DNA from: Rotaria sordida
Lineage: Eukaryota; Rotifera; Eurotatoria; Philodinida; Philodinidae
Assembly (NCBI GenBank): GCA_905250125.1
Contig: CAJNOL010000037.1
Span: 28,326 to 92,325, forward strand
Length of the DNA stretch: 64,000 nt
Reading direction: 5' to 3'
Positions 35,871 through 49,395 of the stretch are shown one piece after another (the stretch's first letter is position 1; every line of letters starts with the position of its first letter). The notes below the pieces were generated by a model. The model saw only the letters and a program-made list of their open reading frames with translations, was not told the DNA's origin and did no database searches. Both the position numbers and the translations under genes were made by a program.

Positions 35871-38800
35871 CAACTAGTACTAAAAATAATAACAAAACGA
35901 AATCAGCCTTGATGAAAAATGATAGAATATTATTTCTAATAATTTTGACAAGAATAAAACTTATTATCATTTTAGATTCTAAAATATATTGAATATATTA
36001 TATGTATGAATAATATAATTTTGTTTATATGTCATGTTGATGGAAATGTTTGGTTGAGATTTATAGATAAGAATATGGTGATATGCAAAGATGAATTGTT
36101 CATGCTGAGTGGAATCGACTGATCTCTTACTGTGTATACATCACTATTATCTATCATATATCCTGGTCAGTAGAGTTGAACTTTAACGATAATGTAATAT
36201 GGTTGATCATATTTCTCAAACGATCAAAATGTTTTTTTTTTCTTTTTTGTGAAAAATTACTCAATAAGTAAATGTCTATATTCCGAGATTATTAATAAGT
36301 GATCTATGTATCAATGAATTTATTCTTACATATTTGCCCTTAGCTAAGAATTACAGAAGAATCTTCAAAAGAATTTATGTTCAATAGAATCAAATAATTC
36401 TATAATAAATCAAAAAGAAAGAGGAAATTCTTTTTTCCCATTCAATAATTAATTTATATAAGAATTTACAGTAATACATATCCAAATTATATTAATAACA
36501 CGAATAAAGAAAGAACAAAAGAAATTGATAATCATTTAATTATGAATTAGAATAATTCATGTTAAATAAACAATAGTCTTTATAATGTAAAGAAAAAAAA
36601 AAAAGAACATTTCTTCTTACCTTGAAAAATTGACCATTTCTGTTTCAATACTCAAATTTGTCGGAAATTTATATATTAAATGGATTTTCATTTCCGTTTT
36701 ATTCATACGTAATCGGACAAATAGAACAAAGAAATTTATTCTTCTTTTAAATGAATAGAAAGAAACCGAGAGAAAAGGAAAAAGCCGCTTATAACAAAAA
36801 GTTTTTTTTTTCTGATCCATTTATACTTTCAGTCCCATTTGAGACTAAATATATTACGGTTGATTGCCAATCTATCCTGTTAATGTTCTCATGCAAATGT
36901 GTAAATGCATAACATGAGAGAGAAAAAAACTCGAGGAAAAAACGTGCATTCCATCACAGACCGGAACTGTTGATCGATTCTTTTTGTTTGAAAAAAGAAA
37001 ACGAGAGTATATACGGGTATATATGTTCACTTTTCTATGTATGTCAATGTTGTAACTATTGACTCGATCTCTTTTTTTTTTACATGCTCGGAGGGCACCA
37101 TCATCAACATTCGAATAGTATATGGTTATGGTGGCTATTCTCTCGTCCTATTTTTATTCTTCTGGTAATCAGCTTTGCGTCGTTGGGCTATTTTTCCTTG
37201 CATGTTCTCTTATTGTCTAGCTTTCTTTCTTTTTTTTTCTTTTTGTGGTTCTACTATGTGTCTGAATTAAATAAAAAGAGAACAGCAAAAAAAAAAGAAG
37301 CGGAAATGCACAAACGTCAATGCGACCTATGGTCAATAGAATATCCATTTCGAATGTTCAGTTGTGTTTACGTGCAGCAAAGGTAATAAACACGCACATG
37401 CGCGACGTTGACGACAATAGATTTCTTTTTTTTTTTAACCATAACACGCTAGTGTCGGTTAAATAGACAGATGGTCGAGCAGACTCAAACGAAAGAGAGA
37501 AAGAAAAGTGAAAGATTGAAGTCATCGAACATGATCATGGGTAGACTTGACATAAACTCATCATTCATCGCATATTATTCAAAATGATGATAGGTATATG
37601 TATATATATATATATGTGTATATATATACATATATATATATGTATATATGTACTGGCACACTTGCTCCTCCTCTTTTTTTTCTTCTTCTAACTCATTGAA
37701 CTGGTACCATATACATATATACGAGACCAAACAACGATCATCGTCGAAATGATGAAGATTAGAAATCAAATTATCTATAAACGAGATGATTGCACTCATC
37801 AAGACGAACTAGCCGTACTAATTCCATCAAAAAAGCAATTCATTAAGGCATAAGCACGATTGCACATAACAAACAACTTACTATTAGACTGCTACTTCAC
37901 ACAATACATTGAGTTTCAAAAAAAAAAAAGACGTGTGTGGGTGTGAGGTGGAGTGTCTGTTCAATGTTCATGCTTCTCTCTCTCTCTCTCCCTCTCTCTC
38001 TCTTCTTCCTTTATCCCCTAATTCTTCTCTGTTCAGTCTCTCTCTCTCTCCCTCTCTCTGTGCTTCATTCTGTCTCACGCACATGTTGCTTGCCACCTCG
38101 TCAAGAATAATGCCATTCATTCATTCATTCATTCTCTCTGAATATGAGCTGAACAAGTGTCCCACTCTTGTTGTCGTGGTACACACGCACCAATATATAT
38201 CTATATATATGCATATATATGTGTATGTGTGTGTGTTGACGTGATGATGCAATAGTATGACTAATGGATAGAACGCGACAACTACATGGAACATTAAAAA
38301 AAATTATGTGGCAGTGTCTGGCCAAAGAAAATCTCTAATATGAACAAAAAGATATACCTACACCAAGGATATCTTACTATAAACACTTCAACTACTCCTA
38401 TTTCATTGTCTTGTCTCTTGTTCTCACCATTGAAATTACCAAAGACGTAATCTTATTCATGTACACAAACACACACGCGTTGGTTGCATAAAAAAAAAAT
38501 CTATATATATATAGAGGAGGAGGGGAGTGAGGGAGGTTACACCGTTGCTATCTTTTTCTCTGTGTATACTCCTAATTCCTTTGTTTGACCAAGACTGTCG
38601 AGATTTTGATGGTGGTGTAATCAAGTCTGTTCTTTGTTGGTCAATGTAGTCATATTCACTCGAACAAATTTACTGTCATTCAATGTAATTGATAATAATA
38701 TACAAAGTCCATTATGTAGGGAGTATAATGTGTCCTTGTCAATTGAACAGTTAAACGAGCTTGCGCAACTTCTCCTTTTATTCATACATAAATGTTTTTG

Positions 38801-41800
38801 TCATTGTGATGATAGTGTAAAGCTTTCAAGCTTGCTTTCTTTTTCTTTCTCGCTTCTCTTACTTGTTGTTCACATAAATATATATATTTATACATACAAT
38901 GAATAATGATGATGATGTTGATGTGGTCAAGATGTATACACATACTATATATGTCTTGAAAAAAACAAAGCAAAAAAAAATAATAATAATAAGAGACAAT
39001 AAGTGATTGAAAAGCAACAAATGCAATAGAACGAAAAGAAAGAAACGAGGTTGATAAGATAGAAAAAAAAAGAAAGAAAAAAGAAAAGAAAAGAAATGAA
39101 AGCAAATAACGGAAGGAAGGAAGAAACGAGCAGAACGCTCAGTACACTCTCTTCATTAATGTTCATCATTCACCCGACCTTGACCCATCTTCGTTTATTC
39201 CAAACTCCCAATCTGTAGAAATTCGATGCCAATATTGCTGTTAAGATGTGAAAATGACTTCAATGAATCTCAACTATATTCTGTTTTCTTTTTTTCTTTC
39301 TGCTTTCTATTAACTGAATACTAATGATGATTGTTATTGACATTTTTTTTTCTTTTATTCTTCATCTCTCACACAAAAACAAAAAAAGGAACACCCGAAT
39401 ATGTCGGAAGCACTTCTTTTATTTTCAATTGATCTCAATGTTTGAATCTAAATAAATTGATGGTATAGTACCACTACACTACGTCCGAGAACATACCCAG
39501 CAGGCAATAGTCTGAACGGCGTTGTTTGTACTGAACACTGGCTAATAAGGCGTCTCTATATCAAGTTACTTACATACAAATGTATTGAATACATGCAGAG
39601 CGGTGCTATTTACCTTGAACAAGGTGGTTAGATCGATTGATCTATGCGACTATTGAACAATATGAATGCTTGAACTGTCGTCTTAGTTCACCATATGCTA
39701 ATTGAAATGTTAAAGTTGATCGATAATACAATTCTATTCAATTTGAACATCAACGAATAGAATGTTGCTGACGTAAATCAGCTTCATCATTTCTTGATTT
39801 TCACTTTTCTATCTTATATACATACAGCTGGTACCTTTCTCTGTCTATGTATATATCTATGTGCACCACCCAATCTTCATCTATGAACATATAAGAAGAA
39901 GAAAAAGAAGAAGAAAAAGCTCAAGAATGCAACCATCAGTTGATTTCATTTTCTCATAAAAAAAAAGGAGAACAAAAGAGAAAAAAATGAACCTGAGTGC
40001 AATATCTTTTTTAATAAAATGTATCTGTTAAAATACCGTATCTTAAGAGATAACAGAAGAAATCTTCAAGGATAACCTGCTTGTCCTTGCGTATAGTGTC
40101 ATCCGTGATAATTGACGACAATCATACGTTATGTTGACAGACTCCATGACAACGAGTTAGATCATTATTAACCTCGAACTGTTTTATGAGTGTTATATAC
40201 ATATATATATGGTCGAGACAATTTTCATTTGACCATATAGCAGATGTATTTTAACTATGCCTAAGGGATGATGAAAAAAAAAGTCAGCTAAGTTTCCATA
40301 TATCATGTAAAGAGTTCAAAGTTGATGATTAATCTTTTCACACAGTGGAACCATCTGTCAAACAAAAGTCAAAGTATAACAAGAACAGACTTATCCGAAT
40401 CTTGATAAGAAGGATACAGATGAGAATATATAGACAAACTATGCTTAGAAAAAGAAAGAATATAGAAAATGGATAATGACTATCATGATAATCAACATCA
40501 ACCAAGACACAAAAAAAAGAGATTGTAATCTTGTCTGCCTGATTTATTTTTGTAATTGTTTATTATCTTAAAAATCAATATCAAATTACAATATATTTTT
40601 AGTACCGAATAATTTTTTCTTATGAATATAACTAATAATTTTTTTTTTTTTTTTGTCAATAGCTAAATCTATAATTCTATCCAAATATTATTTCCTATTA
40701 TTTATCTTATTAATAAATCAATAGCCAATAGAAAATTAGCTTCATGTCGTCTAAGTAGAAACTACCTTTTTAAAAATTTACTATTTATATGTCATAAATT
40801 AAGTGGTGTAAAATCATTTACCTTTTTTTTAGATTGATTTTATCTGAGTTGCCATTACTTCCTCGTTACAATTCTTTATGGTATTGCTTCTAGTTTGTCT
40901 TCTGTTTTTTTTGCTTCTGCTTCTTTTGATCGATATGATGGTGTATTGATGAGGCAAAACATTCTTTCTTCCATCTATCCATACATTCATTCATTTATGT
41001 TATAGACCTATCAAGCTTGAATTCTATGGGAATGTTGAGAGAATAACAACAACAATCTGTTCGAAGAACATGACCATCATTAAAGAAAAAGGAAAAAAAA
41101 AAGAAAAAGAAAAGATATTACATCATATTCCATTCGACATGGAGTTCTAGTCGCTGATCATAACGATGAGTTGAGTGTAAGATAACAATCATATAAAGAA
41201 GAACAAGAAGAAGAAGAAAAAAAAACCTAAAATAAGAACAGAATTGAATATTATCAAATGCAATGAACGGAAAGTTCAAGTAACAAAAATAATAAATCGC
41301 CTAGAGAATTGTATCAATGATGTTTTCTTTTTAAACAGATAATAATATGAAAAGTTATTCTTATGATAATAACAACTCATTTATTCAGTTTTTCTTACTT
41401 GTCTTATATTGTCTTTATAAATTTTCTTTTGAGTTTATGCATGTATATATATGCTTTCCTTCGACGAGTGCAAGGTCATTCTTATGTATATGTGTGAGTT
41501 GAGTCGATTTATTGTTCCGGTCATGCAATATATATATATAAAAAAAAGAAGGTAGTTTAATTATAATGAAACAGCATTCGAAATAAGCAAATGCCACTTG
41601 AGATCGATCAAGCAATCGACGACCTGAATATAAAATTAATCAAATTGAACATTTACTATAGCTGACCTTGGACCGTCTTATTCTGGCTTCTTTTCTTTTT
41701 TTCTTTTCTCGAGAGATTATTTCAATTTTTTTTAATCATATACTATTCCGATAAACTTTTATCCGTAAATGAGTTTGATATTTAATTTTATCTATATAAT

Positions 41801-43389
41801 CTATCCAATAAATTCTTATTTTTTTTTCTATTTAAAGAAATATCATCTTTTTAGGTTAAATTATTTCTCTAATGAACAATTATTCTTAGTTCACTACTAC
41901 ATTTTAAAAACTTGACAATCATTTATCATTATTTAATGTAGATTTTGTTCTAACAATCATCTTCATCGATTGTTCATTGTAAAAACGTCTCCAGATGGTC
42001 AACAATTTTTTTTTTGTTGCTTTGAATTACGTCATCAAGTATTGAAAGAATCAAAAGAAGAAAAAAAAAGTTATGACTTGAACAACTATTATCCATGATT
42101 AGATATTACATAGCAAGTAAAAATAATTTTTAATAAATCTCAAAAGAACTCCGGAAGGATATAAAAATATAATGTTTATTGATTCATAATTTATCAAGAG
42201 AAATAAATATGCAAGGACATTAGTCTATTGCATAGATATTTACTTGAAATTAATTAACATAAATATTGTTACTAATGCAAAAAAAAGAAAAATCTTTATT
42301 CCACTTCAAATCGACTAATATCATAAAAAAGAAATGATCATAATAAAATTTACTACAAATAAAAAATAGCCGTACTCTTTCAAATAGGCTTGAAGGCTAT
42401 TCTATAACATATTGAAACTCGTAAGCCATCTGTGAATGTCATAAATTCTTAATCAATTTTAACTTAACAATTATTTAGTAAATGAACATAGAATAAAAAA
42501 TAAACTAAAGCATTAGTCTACGATAAATTTTTTCTATCATTTGTAAGTCAATCACTATTTAATATATATTAACATATAATGATAATTTATATTCTCTCTC
42601 TCTATATATTCATATATATTGATGCAATGAACTGTCATTATTTGATTTGTGAATAGATGTCGAAATTTGCCTTAATTTATTTAAGTCAATTAGTTATAGG
42701 AAAACGACTTAAAGGCAATTTTTCAGTTGTATGTTAATATTTATATTTTATGCTTATTCTTTTTTTTTTGTTTCAATAGTAAAAAAAATTTATAGATATA
42801 AGGATGTTCTGAAAAATATTGTACGAGAATAATCAAAAAAAAGAGAATGGAAATAATGAAGGTAATTGTGGAAATGATGGTTGTTATTAGATAAGAATCA
42901 TTGAACACGTACAACAATTGATTGATAAATCTTTAATAATAATTAACAAAGAAATAAAATGAGTCAAGTATAGAATTGAATATAAGAAAAAGTTTTATTA
43001 ATTATTTATCATTGTCTATTCAACTAATTAAATTATTAAAAATTTTGCAGCATTAAAAAGAAACGTTATAAATGAATTTAAAACAACTTAATAAGATATT
43101 AATAAAACAAATATTCTATCAACATATCTGAATCTTCATTTGTTATTACCATCGTTTATCATACTTCGATTTAAAACAAAGATCTACGTTGAAAATTTAT
43201 AATTAATATAAACTAAAAAGAATCTTTCGACTAATAATTTGAATGAATTATACTATCTTTCTGTCTATATGCCACAGACTTCACATTAAATATGAAAATT
43301 CTTCTAAAAAAATGAAATAGCTGATAAAAAGTGAATGTATAAGTAAAACGACTTATTTACTTTCACATATAATATTAAAATTCATTTAA
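35871..43389. other. Gene-poor region with microsatellites
   Basis: No exon chain or recognisable protein appears in 7.5 kb. It holds (AT)/(GTAT) repeats at about 37596-37650, CT-rich tracts at 37974-38062, ATTC repeats at 38113-38132, and AT runs near 38195-38230 and 40198-40212. Predicted peptides here are short and compositionally odd. A regulatory or distant intronic role cannot be excluded. Confidence 0.5.
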
Positions 43390-43393
43390 GAAA

Positions 43394-44441
43394 ATGAAAT
43401 ATCTGATATATTCATATGATGAACTTATATTAATGAATAAGAATGTTAAAACTATAAAACATATTTATTTATGTCGAAATAATTTATCATTTAATGGTGA
43501 AAATTTATCAGGAAATTATTTAAATGAATCAGTTTTAACTGGTAATATTCATATAAACTCATTAGTATTTTTAACACATTATCCAATAAAAAAAAATAAT
43601 GTTTGATTAAACTAAATCAATTTAATTTAAAAAATATAAATTTAGAAAAGAATTTTTTTTGTTAATCAGAAACAATATTTTTGTCAACAACATATTATTA
43701 TCTTAATCTTGCTAATTATTATATAACATTAATTCGATTAGAAAATATTGAAAATTTTTTTCCATTAAACATATTAAAAAATAATTTAAATGAATTTTAT
43801 TCATTAACAATATTAGATTTAAATAACGTTTAATGTACTATTTTATGATTTAAAAGGAAGAATTCATTTCCGTAACAAAACAAGAAAAAACCAGTATTTG
43901 ATTTAGGCTACTTATTGAAAATTTTCTTTTTGAGTTGTTTACAAAAATATTATATATGACATTTATAGTTTGACAGGTTTTGTTTTGTTACATAACTCAT
44001 CAACAAAGGTTTTTATCGAAAGGTAAAACAAAAATTTTAAAGTTTGTTTTTCTATTTGTCTATTAAAACAGTTTTTAGATTCGATGTTACAGCAAATGAA
44101 GGCAGAGAAAACAAAATTTGAAGTAAACTTAGCTAATCAAGATTGTTTAACCGATAGGAATGAACAATTTTAGATTGTTACAAATGGATATTTTCATAAA
44201 ATTTTATCAATTTTCTTCTCTTTTAAAGTAAATTTCTATATTATCTCGAAAAATTAATTAATTAAATAGATTCTATTCTGTTTAGATAATAATCATCAAA
44301 TTCATTTAATTTTATCGTTATAATATTTGTTCTCGAAAATATCAATGAATAGACTACATGATATTATGATTTATTTTCCACCTTCAAATCAATTAGATGT
44401 ATTTAAACCAACTGATGTTTGCCAATTTGATACGTAGAAAA
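43394..44441 (+). pseudogene. Eroded remnant of a protein gene, possibly an LRR protein
   Basis: Stretches with the AT-rich codon style of neighbouring genes are broken by stops and frame changes. 43394-43606 reads MKYLIYSYDELILMN ... TIKHIYLCRNNLSF. About 43690-43830 reads YYYLNLANYYITLIRLENIE then FFPLNILKN and FYSLTILDLNNV. About 44350-44440 reads RLHDIMIYFPPSNQLDVFK then DVCQFDT before a stop. The L-x-L-x-x-N patterns suggest LRRs, but none is intact and no splice sites restore a frame. Confidence 0.35.
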
Positions 44442-44679
44442 AAAATTATATTTATTATAATTTATTGTTTTTTTTTTCTCTTTTGAAATAAATATTTAGT
44501 ATAAAACGTACAATAATTGTTTTTCCTCTTAGTTTTATTTCAGCACTTTGATCAAAATATTCTAAAGATACAATACATACAATCTATAGTAATTTATTAC
44601 AAATGATAAAATCTGATGTCTAGAAACTGAAATTTTTTTTCTTCTGAAATTCTTTTTTTTTATTATTATTTAAGGTCCC

Positions 44680-45060
44680 CCTCCTCAGAAATGATTTCCC
44701 ACTTATGATAGTCCTTTTGGGCTGAAATTTTCAGGGATAACTTATCCTGGTGAGAAAATTTTCTGATAAAAATTTCAGTCCTATAGATCCTACTAGACCG
44801 GATTTTCAGCTGATTCACAGGTCATTTTTGGCTTTCAGCAGAATCGGTATAACTTCGTCGCGACACGAGGTATGGAGCTCGGAGTGGTTTCAAATTAAAG
44901 CCAATGGCAGTATGTAGCTTTTCATCAACCAGAATTTTTAAATTCCCTATTGTTGATTTTTTATGAGTATTTTAGTAGACATGCCTTAAACGAAGCATGA
45001 AAAAAAGGTGATCCGACGACAGTAAATTCTATTTTTCTCAGCCCTGGAATCGACTTTAAC
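44680..45060. repeat. Non-coding transposon-like block
   Basis: Its base composition is richer in G and C than the surroundings. It contains a local inverted pair, GGGCTGAAATTTTC at 44718 against AAAATTTCAGTCC at 44772. It directly precedes the TTAACCC motif at 45057. No coding potential is seen. Confidence 0.35.
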
Positions 45061-45655
45061 CCTTTGAGTCCCGACGACGTATATATATGTCCTACTCTTT
45101 CACTCAGAATACCGGCGATAATAAATACGTATGGATATTATTATTGAACAAACATGTTACTAGCTTATTCTTTTATGATCTGGAAAAGTGTTTTATCTGT
45201 TAGGTCACGGAGTAGGGTCATGAAATCATCCTAGGAATCTATAGTCGCTATAATCATCATACATTCTTTTGCGTTGTTTCAGATATAGGTAGTATAAGTT
45301 ACAAAGTAAAATTTACACAGACCGAGTACTATTGGAAGACCGTCGACAGAGAATCTTCTCTTCATCTAACTGCTCAACATTTTCCTTCGCTCGCTCCACC
45401 AACATCGCAATCAAAGTAGCCTCAAAGAAAATTTATTGTTGGCCCATCTCATAGATTTCGACCGGATACAAGATATGTGTCTTGACAGCAATGTACCTCT
45501 ATGTATTGTTGATTATTTTGAAGACTATCATACGAAAATAAACTGCTAATGTTTCCTTGACACAGAAATACAATGTCTTTCAAAAAACAAATAAACATTA
45601 TATTTAAAGATTTATAAAAATCTGGATTTTCGCAAAAAGAAAGTCAGGACTCAAA
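45057..45655. mobile_element. Possible piggyBac-like MITE, about 0.6 kb
   Basis: The left end TTTAACCCTTTGAGTCCCGA is answered by GTCAGGACTCAAAGGATGAA at 45643-45662, whose complement reads CCTTTGAGTCCTGAC. The TTAA next to CCCTTTGAG at the left fits piggyBac-type ends. The right-hand TTAA is degraded. No transposase frame is present. Confidence 0.45.
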
Positions 45656-45864
45656 GGATGAAACTCTAACTGTCAACAAATGGTCATTGAGTATATAGTT
45701 TCACTTAGAAATAAAAGTCAGTATAGTTATATGAAGAATTCGTTAAGAAAACTATCTGTTATAACTCGATAGTCAATTATAACGAATTGTTATTTCTTAC
45801 TTGTAATAATATAAGGATTTTTCTCTTATTTATTTTAATTGAAATAATCAATATACAATGGAAT

Positions 45865-46791
45865 TTACAATGAAGGAAAATATTGATAAACATCTTTAGA
45901 AAAACTTGTCATGTTTTTGTCAATTAATCGTTTCACTTTCGAACAATCACGTTGCATTGCATCTCTAGTGAAGTATAGTGTTGCGTCTTCCAATGCATCA
46001 TAGTTGGCTATTAGATGAGTTAGACAGGGTAAATATGTTTTTGTTTCCAGTAGAAATTGTACAATATAATCTTTATTTGAATACATAAGGTCCAGTAATA
46101 TAAGATGAGGATATTCAATAATTGAATTAGATAAATTCTCATTAGATTTCATTGTATAATCGTCACATAATTGTGAAATACGATTTTCTAGAGAGAAAAA
46201 CATAAGCATTGGAAAAACTTTACTGATTTACATAAAAAATTCATGCTTTAATCTAATCGAATCGTGGATATACAAGTGAGTTACACTGTTAAATATCATA
46301 TTTGGAAATTGACTTGAGATGTTCAAATGAGTAAATGAAAACGGATACGAATAAACATGACATTTAATTGTAAACGTATCGAGCTTTTCTATGATACAAG
46401 TCGTTTGTCTACATTTTATATTTGTAAAAGTTTGTTGAATATTATCAGTCGATATAGAACGAGGTAAGTTACTAGTGCAAATTTCTGTACTTATATAAAA
46501 GGTGAACGTATGAAGTTGAGGCATATAAATAAGAATTTCGTTATGAAGGTGTGTGCCATCGATGAGTGGACCTTCAGTACGAATACGAAGATACAAAGTT
46601 AACTTTTCTAGATGTATCATACGATGAAGAAGTGGCACAACCAATTCGTGATAATAAGAAGTGACGTGATAACTTGTTAATGAAAAAACACTTCGAATTA
46701 TATAAATTACCCTATAAAATATGAAAATGTTTATTAGTTGAATTAAAATAGAAACTTGATGAGAGAAAACAGTTGAAAACACTCTATTCAT
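45865..46791 (-). pseudogene. Remnant of a bdelloid multigene-family protein, one in-frame stop
   Basis: A single minus-strand frame reads LVVPLLHRMIHLEKLTLYLR, IDGTHLHNEILIYMPQLHTF then TFYISTE, FPNMIFNSVTHLYIHDSIRL then KHEFFM. A TAA follows at 46230-46228. The frame then continues with ISKVFPML, YPHLILLDLMYSNKDYIVQF, LLETKTYLPCLTHLIANYDA, FTRDAMQRDCSKVKRLI and FSKDVYQYFPSL. I recall this pattern as a large family in Rotaria and Adineta protein sets, often with an N-terminal F-box. That is memory, not a search. An acceptor (TTTTATAG) precedes 46711. No F-box or 5' exon is seen upstream. The copy therefore looks 5'-truncated, with one nonsense codon and little other damage. Confidence 0.6.
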
Positions 46792-47061
46792 TTACAATAA
46801 TTTTTTGTTAAACATTTGTTATATTTGATAAGATGTAGATTATTCAATAATCATATCTAAAATCCATAGTCGATATATCTAAACTTTCCAAACACTGCAA
46901 ACTGAAGATTTGTAGAGTCTAATTTAAAATAAAGACAGTTAACTTTAGAATTTGACAAGATTTGAAAAGAGTTTGATATTCTTAAGTTGATTCGATATCT
47001 AAATCTACCTGAAATATCAATAAATACAATAAATTACTTTCCGTTTATGAGTCATTACACA

Positions 47062-47212
47062 TAAATCACCAGCAATTCTAGTAGAAAGTGGTCAATCAAT
47101 CATCTCCGATTTTGTTCATTTTGACATATATGATTGGAGACAAGTGTTTGATGATTTTCGAGTCGGAGATGGTTGATTGAGCACTTCCTACTAGAATCCC
47201 TGATGGTTTACG
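47062..47212. repeat. Short foldback, about 150 bp
   Basis: ACCAGCAATTCTAGTAGAAA, then GTGGTCAATCAATCATCTCCGA at the left pairs with TCGGAGATGGTTGATTGAGC, then ACTTCCTACTAGAATCCCTGATGGT at the right. Confidence 0.8.
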
Positions 47213-47615
47213 TCCAATGGTTGGTATAGAGTAGAACTGTCATTATTAAATGAAATTCAAATAAACAGAAAAATATCTTTTTGAAAATCTTCCGAAATAT
47301 TTTTCGCAGCAGAAAACGCCCTAAAACAAGCTGATACTACTTCAAAATGCGCTTTGTGACTATGATCACTGTACTTTCCCAAAAATCGTAGACTACAGTT
47401 TTAGCAGTGTGCTGGAAAAAGATCGAAAGGGAAAACTATCGAAAAAATTGATATCTCCTGTAGATGATGATTCTAAACATCTTTAGCTCATTGTTGTTGT
47501 TCTTATAACTTTACTGGCCTGGATTTGTAATCAGTAGTGGTGATGAATAACACTTGGTATAGATTAACTAAAAGAGTTGAACAAAGAATTTTTATACAAC
47601 TAAAATTCTATTGTC

Positions 47616-47707
47616 ATGGCTACAGCTGTTCCATCTTCATTGGATTTAAGTGACCGACAATCGCTAGCTATTCTCGTTGCAACTCAACGTCGTATGGACA
47701 AATCTTG
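47616..47707 (+). CDS. Candidate orphan first exon
   Basis: ATG GCT ACA GCT GTT opens a 31-codon frame (MATAVPSSLDLSDRQSLAIL, then VATQRRMDKSW) of balanced composition, unlike the surrounding AT-rich DNA. It ends at a donor-like TG|GTAAAT or, unspliced, at TAA. No downstream exon can be joined with confidence. It may be the 5' exon of a lost gene or chance. Confidence 0.2.
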
Positions 47708-48894
47708 GTAAATGGTACGATGACAATGTTATAATGGTTATAGAATACTTAGTTGATTTGTCATTTACAGTTGCTAAACGAAAAAAATGACACTATAAAT
47801 TTTTTCTTTTTTATCTCTTGATTTATGTTTGATCTCTGTTCGAATGTTAATATTATATCATAAAATAAATTATGTGCCTTGTAGGTTAGAATTTTCTAAA
47901 GCATTTTGAACCATTTTCTTCGTTCATATGTTTTTTTCGAGATTTTTACGGCCAGCCGTAGTAGTGCCTAAAATCTATTATTCATTACTAAGGGCGACGC
48001 AGCAGCATTATGAAGAGTGGCGATTACTTCGCAGAAAATTCCATTCTTCCTGTTTATACCAGAATAAAACTACTGAATCCAATATACATTAATTCAATAC
48101 GATCTGTAGTTCATCAGGAGAACTGAACCATACTCTCATGATTTTGTTTATTGTTATCCTGATGAATATATATATTTGATATGTAATTATTTAAGCAACA
48201 TAGAACCTATAAGTGATCTTGAAAATTTACTGCTGGATTAGGATCAACAGCATGATCATAAATTGGCTTCCATTTCTCTAAGACTGACTATATGATATTT
48301 AATGAGTTTGATCAAAAGGATTGAAGGTCGATTAGGCAACATTAAATGAGTGAAACTCAACAGCTGATCTTCTTTGCTGCTGATTAAAAATAAATAGTTA
48401 AACAACCTGAAGAACAATACCTCTGTCCTTCTAGCTGATTGTTACATCTGTCATTTTTTTCCAAGAAAAGAATAGTTGCTGGAATTTTAGACAACTTGTT
48501 ACATGGATATAAAGACAAAAATATAATAGTCAATAAATGAAACATAACGGCAAAAAGTTTGATCTTGTACTAATTTGTTTTTAGTAAATTTTTCTTTTCA
48601 ATAAAAAATATTACACTAAGCTGTAATTCGTAATACACTGTCAGATGATACAATACTCAAGTTTCCATATATTATGCCTTTGAGAAAAATTAAATTGAAA
48701 CGACAAAGATTTTGCTACAATACTGTCCACTATTGAGAGAGAAGAGATAAAATCCAACCATTTAAAACTTTATTGCTTCCTCTAAAAAATTTACTTTGTG
48801 CCACCCATGTTCATTATTTCGTCTTCTTTGTCTACAATGAAAATAACAACTAATATTCGCGACAGTATTGAAGAGAAATGGATGCAATCTTAAG

Positions 48895-49395
48895 AACTCA
48901 ACAGCGGTAACAGTTATCGATCTACGGTTTTCAGCTAAAAAATTTATGAAAACAGTATTCCATTTTGATGTAATTTTGATTTTGACATGTACTTCAAATA
49001 GAGAAGCTTCATAACTATAGTTCTGTTGTGTACTTCATCGTCAAAATGAGCATTACCTAAATAGAGATCATCGAATGCATACTGACCTATAGTTCAAGGC
49101 CCGATTTAGGTGATTATTTTCCCATATCTCAACGTTGAGCAAACAAAGTTGCGTATTTATTCGGTCAAATTGTATAGAATTCTTTTGATTTTTGAACAAA
49201 TTTCATGACTTTTTATCAAAATATCCTTGAAACGAAACACCGTTTTCATGCAATTTTTTTTGAATGTTTTTCGAAGAGGATAGATTTTTGAGTAATTTCG
49301 TCTTATATGGTATCAGACAAAAATACGTCCGAAGTTCTCCTCTTTCGATTGGTAAAAACCGTAGATCACTAGCTGTTACCGTTGTCAAATTATTA
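48895..49395. repeat. Foldback element, same family as 8655-9110
   Basis: Left end GGTAACAGTTATCGATCTAC then GGTTTTCAG; right end CGATTGGTAAAAACCGTAGA then TCACTAGCTGTTACC. It shares internal blocks with the 8.7-kb copy: TTTTGATTTTGACATGTAC, GGTCAAATTGTATAGAA, TTTCATGACTTTTTATC. It lies between the 47.6-kb relic exon and the minus-strand LRR gene. Confidence 0.75.

Noticed and set aside
37974-38062. Ser/Leu-rich peptide LSLSPSLSLLPLSP
   Set aside because: Encoded by a CT-rich microsatellite.
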